Shown here: one piece after another, positions 55,801 through 64,000 of the stretch
How positions within the stretch are numbered: position 1 is the first letter of the stretch
Layout: each line of letters opens with the position of its first letter
NCBI GenBank assembly: GCA_024741835.1
Contig: JAENRP010000072.1
Span: forward strand, 62,001-126,000
DNA length: 64,000 bases
Origin: Diplocarpon mali
Lineage: Eukaryota > Ascomycota > Leotiomycetes > Helotiales > Drepanopezizaceae
Direction of reading: 5' to 3'
The notes under the pieces: model-generated
Database searches by the model: none
What the model was told of the DNA's origin: nothing
The model's input: only the letters and a program-made list of their open reading frames with translations
Made by a program: the position numbers and the translations under genes

Positions 55801-58800
55801 ATGTCGCGCTGCTCCTTGATAGACTTGGCCGTCGCGATGACCTCGACGACGTTCTCCCGAGCTTCACTCAGTGCTTGCGTGGCTATCATGCGCTGGCTGG
55901 GAGGCATGGCTTTCTTCAGCCGCTCAAAATCCTCGCCGACGACCTTGTCGGCCGTCTGCAGCGAGAATGCATCTGGCCCAGCTTCCGGATCGCCTTGGAC
56001 CACTACTGCAAGGACTGGCAGGCGGCCTTGCGAGACCTTGCCGATATCGCGGAACGTGTGAAGCAGCTGAGAGCATTGCGCGCGGACGAGCTGTGTGTAG
56101 CTCACGAGATCTCTGTAGCAGAACGGCCGGTCGTTCTCGATGATCTTGTTCAGCGCGTTCACGTATCTGGCTGGCTGGTCTTTCGCGCCGCAGTTCCTGG
56201 CGTACTCGTCGATGATTAGAGAAGCAGTGAGCTGTGTTGACGAGTACGCCGAGGAGAGACCGGGGACGATGCAGGCATCATAGCCTTCCAAGCTGCCGCT
56301 CGGAACCAGCGACATGATCAGGCCCATGGCACGGGCAGCCGAGACCCGCGATCGGATGAGGATGTCCATGCCGACCAGGTCCACGTCACCCTGCATCATG
56401 TGACCGTCCACATCATGTGAAGAGCTCGTCGGAGCTGGTTCGACATTCTTGTTCGATTTCCGCCTCTGCTTCTTCGCCGGAGGTTCTGGCGCGGCAGGAG
56501 ACGAGCCGCGGGTCGCTGGCATCGGCACGAAGCCGGCAGGCATGGAATAAGTGCTCCCGGAGGGTTTCTGGAAGAGCGTGGCGTTCATGGGCAATGGATG
56601 CCGCGACACCCCAATCGGGTGGAGCGCCAGTTGCATCAGGGGGTCGACGTGCGCAGAGAACTGCTCTGCCAGGTCCGCGGGATCCTTCGCCAGGTAGCGG
56701 ACCAGAACGGACCAGACTTGGGAGGAGAGGCTGAGGGTATCTTGATTCCGCTCGACCAAGATGTTTTGGTAGATCAGTCGCAGGATCTTGCCATTCAGCC
56801 AATCTCGGGTGCCTTCGCCCTCGATCCCGACAAAGGTCATGAGAGCTCTCAGCACGGCCGATCGTACCGACGTGATGGTGTGTCGGAGAAAGGGATAGAG
56901 CCGCGGCACCAGGAGAGCAAAGGATTGCTGCGCATCCCGTGCGGCATTCTTCTTCATCGCCTCGAGCACTTCGGGGAAGCTGCACAGCTTGGCCAGGAGA
57001 TCCATGATCTGGCCGGTACTGGCACTCAGATCATCACCTAGATTTGACAAGCACTCCCAGACAATGTTGATGAGCCCATCCAATGCTTCGGGACGCAAGT
57101 TGACAAATTCCTTGGCGATGGGGATCAGCGTCGCAGCACTGACGGACCGCACGTCGTCGTCCAAGTCCCCGAGGCCCTTCATGACGGCTTGGATCACGCC
57201 GTCAATGAGATCGCTGTCCTTGAGGAGCAGATCGTTCCGCACGGCGACCAGGTAACGAAGGCCAATCATGCCTCCGTGGCAGACGGCCCACCCTTTGGCG
57301 CTGAGCTGGAGGTCGTCCTGTATCACCATCCGGAGCAAGATCCGATGCACGGCGTAGACGGTTGTCGCGGGGAGGTGCATGAGGAGGGAACCCAGTGTCT
57401 GCCCCACGGTCTCGCGGATCGGCGCGACCACGGTGTCGGACACGTAGTCTCCGAACCGGTCGAGCATAAACACGCAACATAAGCGGCACGCGAGGTCATC
57501 CAGCCATCGTCGGTTGAGCAGGTCGTTGTCGGCACGTGACCGGGCCTTCAGACGACCGGCCCCGCCGCCGTGGACTCGGATGATCTCTCTCAGTCCCATG
57601 GCGGCACCATGCCTCGTCTCCCACTGAGGATCGAAGAGATCGACCATGAGGAAGTCGCACAGTCGCTCGTAAGGCCACTCGCCACTGTCCTCCTCCTCTT
57701 CTGTCTGCAGCTCGGACTTGATGGGCAGGACCGGACCCTTGAACTCCGAGATCACCTTGCTGTCTTCGTCGACCTCGGAGGTCCGCTCGAGCGAGAGGTA
57801 ATCCGAGACCCCGTTGCCGTTGGCACCATCAACGATATCTGACATGGTCGAATCAGCACTGAGATCCACCGAGCCCATGGTGCTGGAGCGTCGGATGGAC
57901 AAATCTACCAGCCTATTCTTGTTCCCCGCGCTCTGGGCCTCCCGCTTCCTCTTTCGCTTCAGTTGGTTGAGCTGGCGGGCGCTCAAGCCCGACTCTTCCG
58001 CTGTGGTGGTGGGTGCCTTGTTCCCCCTGCCGTGGCCGTTGGAGATCGCGGGCGTCGAGGCGCCATTCTGCTTGGGAGGGGTGAGATCGAGGTCCATGTC
58101 CTCGTCGAGATACTCTCCTAGCAAGCCCAGCCGGCCGACCAACGTCTTCTTTTGGTGCTGCAGCCGCTGTGCCGGGTCCAGGGTTGCCAGCGCATAATCG
58201 ATATCCTTCCCCCCGCCTCGGAGGAGTTCTTTCCCATACTTGAGGATGGAGGCGATATCGAGCGCGTCCAGACTGAGCTGCCCCTCGGCAAGGGGAAGCT
58301 CGTCAAGGGGCTCCTCCTTCTTGATGATATCCTGTTCCTTCTTGGCTCCACCCTTCACGAAGCCGTCGCCGGCATTGGGATCGTAGCGCTCCGAGTTGTC
58401 CACGATGCCTCCTAGTGCCTTGGCGGCGGCTATGCGGGTGTCCCATGTCTTGTGTCGGAGATACGGGACGACGCGGGTGAGGAGATTGAAGAGCTCTTCG
58501 GGATGAGCCTTCTGGACGTCAGCCAACTGCTGGGCAGCTGTGTTGCGGATCAACTGCGTGCTCCCCGTCTCCAGTAAACTAGGAGATTGTCAGCGCGTGC
58601 TGGAGATGGGAGATGGCACAGCTGTTGTCATTCTAACAGTTTTTAGGGGGTTAGAGAGTGGGGAGGTAGAGAGTGGGGAGGGGTGTATATTTTTCTTTGG
58701 GGGTACCCACGTGACGAGTCGGTCAAGCCTGTTCACGTGAGAAGTTAGCGCCGGACCCCTTGCATTCTAGGTAGTGGTATGTAATTTAGGCGGGGCGCGT

Positions 58801-58835
58801 TTGTTTTGATTTCCGCTCACTCACCTTGAAGCCAT
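52833..58835 (-). CDS. mot1: Mot1/BTAF1: TBP-removing Snf2-family ATPase
   Basis: Four exons, 58835-58825 (11 nt), 58728-58711 (18 nt), 58578-53242 and 53133-52833, encode 1888 residues. Mot1 uses ATP to strip TATA-binding protein from DNA, repressing some promoters and freeing TBP for others. The N-terminus reads MASRLDRLVTLLETGSTQLIRN only when the two tiny exons are joined. HEAT-repeat helices fill about residues 1-1250. The Snf2 ATPase follows, with Walker A DDMGLGKT at about 1320, DEGH at about 1437, LSGTPIQNN, the C-lobe motifs LLTTSVGGLGLNLTGADTVIF and DRAHRIGQKK, then the family end block RFKIDVASTVVNQQNAGL. The last intron (53134-53241, GTACGT...CCCAG) has a length divisible by three and stays open, so an unspliced frame adds 36 false residues. 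Confidence 0.97.
58711..58728 (-). other. 18-nt microexon of mot1
   Basis: GCTTGACCGACTCGTCAC lies between an AACAG acceptor and a GTGGGT donor. It supplies the residues LDRLV plus two split codons. With the 11-nt first exon it rebuilds the conserved Mot1 N-terminus. Confidence 0.85.
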
Positions 58836-59784
58836 CTTTCTCGTCCAGATGCGTCACGTCCGACGCGGCACCGCTATCTTCTGCAACGAGAGGCGAGAGA
58901 GGTAGGACACGCCATGTATGAGGAAGACCGATGCCGCGAACTATTTCCGGTGGAGGAGAGCTGTGCGCCGGGGACTGGCGCGGTGCTGGGTGTGCTGTGT
59001 CAAGGTTGAGCCTACCTTTGTACTCGGAATGGATCCGTGAGAGGTGGGGGAGAGTTCTGGTAGTTCCGAGTCGAGCTTCTACTCGAGCTTTCGCTTTGCG
59101 TCTGATATGCTCGTGGCGGGAGGTGAGGTGACAGCTTGCTTCGTACGGTCCCGTACCTTATAGATAGATATTGGGCGCCGAGCCAAGAATGCGAGGATGA
59201 CTGGATGCCAAGAATAATTGTTGGACGCGGCAAACGACGGGAAAGAGTGGCGGATTCCCGAGGGGGGGTGCCAAGAGGATGCTGATGGCCGTACCTTTTT
59301 GTCTATGTTTCGCGCTGGCCGTAAGCCTGGCCGTAGCTGTAGCCGTGATGTGATGTCGACGTAACTTTGTGGAAAGGTAGACGTAGGAAGGGGGAGGGGG
59401 TGGGGGAGTAGGAAGTGGGAAATGGATATATTGGTGGGTTTTCCGCCGCCGTGGATGCTGAGCTGGTGTAGTCTGTTGTGGTCTGGTGTGGTCTGGTGTG
59501 AGCCGGGGGATGTTGCACGTGCGTGTTCGGCTGGGGAGGTTGGGGNTTTTATGCGATTGTGCGGTTTTTGTGCAGCAGTTGTGCAGCAGTTGTGCAGCGG
59601 TGGTGCAGCGGTTGGTGCTGTTGCCAGTCGCCCGCTTGCTCGGTGTCTCCCGTTCTCTCGACTCACCTCCGACCTCCTCTGTCTGGGCCGGGGCGATCGA
59701 CTTTATTATAGCCAGCCGCCCAAGAGATTTCTCGCTTAGCTAGCGCCCCAGCATCCCTGTCGTCTCTGCCTCACGACCTGACCG

Positions 59785-59945
59785 TGTCTATGGCCTTGTC
59801 GATGGCCTTGTCTATGTCTATGGCCTTGTCAAATGGCCTTTGCCTTGCCATTGCCATTGCCATGCCATTGCCTGGCCTTTTGCCTTTGCCTTTCCCATTG
59901 CCTTGCCTTACTCATTGCCTTGCCTTACCCATTGCCTTACCTACC
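59785..59945 (+). repeat. Degenerate TTGCC / ATGGCCTTGTC array
   Basis: About 160 bases consist of TTGCC, CATTGCC and ATGGCCTTGTC units in imperfect tandem order. An apparent Met/Leu/Ala/Pro-rich reading frame over it is a product of the repeat. Confidence 0.85.
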
Positions 59946-60330
59946 TCGACATACCTCCCCCACCGACCTCCCGCCCGCCTCTTCTTTGACCTTGGCCTCG
60001 CAATGACTTACCCTACCAGACGGGGTACAAGGAGAGGCGGGAAGATCACGGCCATGGCTTGAGGATGAGAGAGAACAGCAGAGGAGGAAAGGAAAAGCAC
60101 GGAATGGACTACAGAGCCAAGGAGAGCGGGGCAGAGAATTGCTGCCGCTGCTGCATTCACAATCCCATGCACAGCTACCTACCTTACCTTGGGTGCAAGT
60201 CGTCCTCACCGTCGCGGTCGCGCGTCCCGAGCTATCTCCCCTATCAATATCAGATCCCATCACCTCTGCACAGGCTTCAAGGGCCGCCTCCGAGTAGGAC
60301 CTTTTATACAAGTGCCAACGACTGACGACC

Positions 60331-60375
60331 TACTCCCTACTCCCGACTCCCGACTCCCGACTCCCTACTCCCTAC
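60331..60375 (+). repeat. Heptamer tandem array ACTCCCT/ACTCCCG
   Basis: About six units of ACTCCCT and ACTCCCG in a row (TACTCCCTACTCCCGACTCC...), symmetric in order: T, G, G, G, T, T. Confidence 0.85.
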
Positions 60376-61470
60376 GTAAAGGAGGTAGTGATGCAGGGTG
60401 GCCTCAGCGCGCTTGGAATAATACACTTCGCCCACGCGCTGCAACAAACAAACCGCCGGCGGCGCTGTCGGGAGATCCTTGCCTAATCCAAACGAGCCTT
60501 GCCAGGAGAGACTGCGCCCGCCTTTCCTTTCTCTCCAAGACGGACCAGACCAGCCGGGGCAGCAAAACGGCCGGACGACCTGGAGATAAGGAACCGCGAC
60601 ATCTGAAATCTGTACTGCACTGCGCTGCCCATCCATCCCTCCCCAGATTCCTGGCGTGGTGTAGTGTTGCCGTCGAGCCTGGATGAGCTGGAGCCGGCCG
60701 CATGGTAGAATACATACCCCCCTTCGGAGCTTTAGCTCGCTCGGGAATCTGATATCTGGTTTGATACCACGTGACTTGCTGGTCACGATTTCGCTGCCGG
60801 GCCGGCTCTCTCGCCACGTTCAAGCTTTGCCTTGTCTTGTCTTGCCAGATCACTGAGCCCGACTTCACCACCAGATCTGGAGAATATCAGCATCGCTACC
60901 ATCACGCCCGGGACAAACGCATGATCCCAAGTCCTCCCCCGAACTTGCCGCAGAAGATCCTCCCCCCAGGCTGAGTGTGGCTGGTCCGAACGTTGGGGAT
61001 TCTGGTCTGCTGTGATGGGATGCGTGGTCGATGGGCCACTTCACGAGGGAGATGCTCCAAGGTGATGCAGTACGCGCAGAGGACACGCCGGTGGCATAGA
61101 CCCCGTATCACCCGATGCACAGTATATATCGTGAAATGTGGGGCCAGGTTCCTGCATGTGTGATGTACAGAGTACCGTACACGTATATACACTATAAATA
61201 CGGGAGCTATATATATAATTAAGCATCCTCCCGAAATGTTGCGCAGACAAGGGATCAGAGCGATGTCCTCCGTTACAGGTAAAATCCCATAACCTCTCTG
61301 TCTTCTTGCCTTGGCGTCTCCTAAGCCCAATCAAGACTAGAGAGCAGCAGCACCGCCCAGCATCTTCGTATAGTAAATACTTCCTGACCTCGAACCTCAG
61401 GACGAACGGGTCGTCAGATTCATTCTGCCTGCCTCGACTCAACTCAAGCTCTCTCCTCTTCTGCCTGCAG

Positions 61471-61471
61471 C

Positions 61472-61504
<33 letters not shown>

Positions 61505-61544
61505 TCCCTCCCTCTCTCTCCCTCTCTCTCCCTCCCTCTCTCTC
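61471..61544 (+). repeat. CT microsatellite next to an assembly gap
   Basis: A pure CT run passes into CCCTCTCT variants and stops at the gap. The repeat is the likely cause of the gap. Confidence 0.95.
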
Positions 61545-61611
61545 NNNNNNNNNNNNNNNNNNNNNNNNNNNNNNNNNNNNNNNNNNNNNNNNNNNNNNNN
61601 NNNNNNNNNNN
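61545..61611. other. Assembly gap (67 N)
   Basis: Sixty-seven unknown bases lie within the probable 5' leader of the kinase gene, 93 bases before its ATG. The true length of the missing sequence is unknown. Confidence 1.
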
Positions 61612-61704
61612 CCCCATATCCAATGCGGTGACCAGGAACCACCGTACCACCAGCTCTTCTACCCTTCCTCTCGCCCACCCGTCCTGGCCCGTCCTGGCAC
61701 CACC

Positions 61705-64000
61705 ATGGCCTCCTATCACCACTACTCTTCGATGCCCACGACCGCTTCACGAACAGTCTTCGGGGCGCCCGTTCCCATGGTCGACCCGCCCGCCCCAGCT
61801 GGCACGTTTGCGCCCGGGACCAAGATCCAGGTCGGCAGCCAGAAGGTGGTCATCCAAAAGTACTTTTCCGAAGGAGGGTTCGCCCATGTCTACCTGGTCA
61901 AGATGCCCAAGCCCATTGACGGGACCGACATTGCGATCCTGAAGCGGGTGGCGGTCCCGGACAAGGAGCATCTGGCGAATATGCGGACCGAGGTGGAGAC
62001 CATGAAGAAGCTGAAAGGGCACCGGCCGATTGTCACGTACTACGACTCGCATGCCTCGCAACTCAAGGGCGGGGGCTACGAGGTCTTCCTGCTGATGGAG
62101 TTCTGCAATGGCGGGGGCCTGATAGATTTCATGAACACGCGGCTGCAGAATCGCCTCACGGAGCCGGAGATCCTCAAGATCTTCGCGGATGTCACCGAAG
62201 GCGTTGCCTGCATGCATTACCTGAAGCCGCCTCTCCTGCACCGGGACTTGAAGGTGGAGAATGTCTTGATAGCCTCGACCGGCAGTTCCAAGAGGTTCAA
62301 GGTCTGCGATTTTGGTTCCACGGCCCCTCCACGGCCGGCGGCAACGACCGCTGCAGAATGCAGACTGATCGAGGAGGATGTGCAGAAGCATACCACGTTG
62401 CAGTACAGGAGTCCCGAAATGGTCGACGTGTACCGGAAGCAACCGATCGATGAAAAGTCGGACATCTGGGCCCTGGGTGTGCTGCTGTATAAACTGTGCT
62501 ACTACACTACACCCTTTGAAGCGCAGGGACAATTGGCCATCTTGAATGCAAGCTTCAAGTTCCCCTCATACCCGCCATTTTCGGACCCCCTGAAGAAGCT
62601 CATAGGTATGTCGCTTGGATTCTTGTGCAGGTCTACTACTAAGTTGCGAAGCTTCCATGTTGAAGGAGAACCCCAGATCACGACCAAACATATACCAGGT
62701 CCTTCGGGAAGCGTGTCTGATGCAGGGACTGGAGATTCCCATTGAAGATGTAGGTCCATGCCTGCATGAATTCGGTTGCATGCTCACGGAGGCAGATATA
62801 TGCCGGACGAACGCACTCGGAATCGAGGATGCAGCCACAAGCGCCACCGACCGAGGCCGCCGGCGCGCCCATCGCTGTAGGCGCCGTATACTCCCCGCCG
62901 CCGCCGGTCCAACAAGTCATTCCAGACGTCGTGCCGATGAGAAGAGGCCGACCCGCAGCTTCGCAAGCACAGGCCGTACCCAAACCTAGCACCTCGCCCA
63001 TGCGCGGTGCGACGAACGACCCGTGGGCATCTCTGGATACGAAGTCCGCGCTACCCGACGTGGATGAGATCTCCAGTCGCTTTCCGAGCCTAGATCAATT
63101 CTCCCTGCTCCATGACGGGGGAAAGTTCGAGTTCGATTTCGATCAGGGTTCGCCCACCAAGCCCACACCTCCCCGCGATCTTGAGCAGAGGATGACCGAG
63201 AAGCTGGCCGACGACGCCTTTGCAACGTCCACGCAGCCGGAATCGGCAGCTCCGCCCAACGTCCCTCCAGCAGGGACCGTGGTCTCGCGAGCGCAGAAGA
63301 TCATTTCTAGCAATCCAGAGCTACAAGCCGCTGCTGCGACGCCCAGTGTGGTCTACCAGCCGACACCTACTCGGCCACCAACTAGCTCATACGTCTCCCA
63401 AGGCACCATGACCACCCCTCCGCCTACAGGGCCGCCGCCGGCACATTACGCGCCTTCAGCCGTCCCGAGGTTCTCGCACACAGCGGAGCCGCATCGACCA
63501 TCGAGCCTTCCGAGGAATCCGGAGCCGCCAAACACCCGGTCACACTTGCCACGCGCCGAGGAGGGCCAAGCTCGACATCCAGCCGCCACCCCACGAACTG
63601 CTTCTAGTACCAGACCGGGCCATGCAAGACATCCGTCTTCATCGCGTCCGTCGCTCGAGACTGGCCGGCCGAGCCTCGATGTCGCGGACCCGGTGCCAAG
63701 AACAAAGTCGAGCAATTCTCGACCTCGCCCGTCGAGTACGTATCTCGAGTCTAACATGGACTTCTTGCGAGAGAAGGAGAAGGAGGCCAGTGGCCGGCCG
63801 TCGCTTTCCGACAAGCGGCCCTCCTACAAGGCCCCCGAAACGGCTGTCGTGGATCCGGGCAGCGACGAGGAGACGAACATCGAGTCCAATGTCGATTTTC
63901 TGCGCACGATAGAAGACCACGAGACCGCCAAGAAGGACCGGCGACGCAGTAGCGGTGCGAAGACCAAGTCCAAACGCGCGAGTCTGTCGTCCATGTCTCT
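61705..64000 (+). CDS. ark1: Ark1/Prk1-type Ser/Thr kinase (NAK family), 3' end cut by window
   Basis: Exons 61705-62605, 62652-62749 and 62796 onwards, open to the last base; 734 residues are visible. NAK-family kinases (Ark1/Prk1 in yeast, AAK1/GAK in animals) control actin patches and clathrin-mediated endocytosis. The start sits in CACCACCATGG, a strong context. The kinase domain covers about residues 48-330: glycine loop SEGGFAHVYLV at 55-65, Lys80, catalytic HRD at 179-181 with Asn186, DFG at 202-204, and the family-typical long activation segment (KHTTLQYRSPEM). Exon 2 completes it with KENPRSRPNIYQVLREAC. The tail is Pro/Ser-rich with repeated-looking SNMDFLREKE and SNVDFLRTIE blocks. 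Both introns are 46 nt. All catalytic residues are present. Confidence 0.92.

Larger units (their letters stand above)
58836..61704. other. Long intergenic region between mot1 and the Ark/Prk kinase gene, repeat-rich
   Basis: The two genes are divergent. In between lie a TTGCC/ATGGCC array, an ACTCCC heptamer array, a CT microsatellite and a 67-base gap. Open frames here follow the repeats and show no domains. Part may be the long 5' leader of the kinase gene. Confidence 0.55.

Noticed and set aside
59784..60062. Met/Leu/Ala/Pro-rich frame
   Set aside because: It is produced by the TTGCC/ATGGCC array; the amino-acid pattern follows the repeat unit.
61306..61704. N-terminal extension of the kinase reading frame through the gap
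   Set aside because: The in-frame extension crosses a CT run and 67 N; the first ATG in strong context is at 61705 and matches the usual short N-terminus.
1..64000. CRISPR arrays, bacterial operons or a biosynthetic gene cluster
   Set aside because: The introns and gene content are those of a fungal nuclear genome; no PKS, NRPS, terpene cyclase or spaced-repeat array is visible.

Overview
This 64 kb window comes from the nuclear genome of a filamentous ascomycete (Pezizomycotina). Most genes are split by short introns of about 46-200 nt with GT..AG ends and CTRAY/TACTAA-type branch sites. The proteins are typical of such fungi: a glutaminase A, a cytochrome b561 protein starting with a conserved fungal N-terminal block, a fungal SLATT protein, a Sec39-domain protein, Mot1 and an Ark/Prk kinase. 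I cannot fix the class from sequence alone. Three N tracts (52350, 59546, 61545-61611) show a draft assembly. Exon joins below were worked out by hand from splice signals and reading phase; every complete multi-exon gene with firm joins closes in frame.

Layout. 1-6.1 kb: a type-B carboxylesterase and a PH-domain protein. 6.1-13.6 kb: a gene-poor stretch with microsatellites, a 17-bp tandem repeat and AT/TpA-rich, stop-laden DNA that looks like decayed transposon or RIP-affected sequence, holding one small essential gene, the kinetochore subunit Nnf1. 13.6-16.1 kb: a cytochrome b561-type membrane protein with a long charged tail. 16-19.8 kb: gene-poor. 19.9-26 kb: a SLATT two-TM protein, glutaminase A, and a Tra2-like RRM/glycine-arginine-rich RNA-binding protein.

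27.5-45 kb: a dense housekeeping block. It holds a fungal-specific protein of unknown function, complex I subunit NDUFS5, the divergently transcribed Sec39 gene, the branchpoint-binding protein (SF1/BBP), and an intronless 2080-residue coiled-coil protein that I cannot assign to a family. 45-52 kb: mostly intergenic DNA, with a shortened MAPEG-type gene, a GT8-like type II membrane glycosyltransferase with an altered DxD motif, and an F-box-like orphan. 52.8-58.8 kb: Mot1/BTAF1, including an 18-nt microexon. 61.7 kb to the end: the 5' part of an Ark1/Prk1-type (NAK family) kinase, cut by the window edge.

There is no operon logic. The genes act separately: splicing (BBP, Tra2-like), transcription (Mot1), kinetochore (Nnf1), ER-Golgi tethering (Sec39), endocytosis (Ark/Prk), respiration (NDUFS5) and secreted or membrane enzymes. 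The least explained items are the giant coiled-coil protein with two CxxC modules in glycine-rich breaks, the stand-alone SLATT protein, and the odd gene structures: the microexon, a GC-AG intron, and a long TACTAATAC intron inside the branchpoint-binding-protein gene itself.
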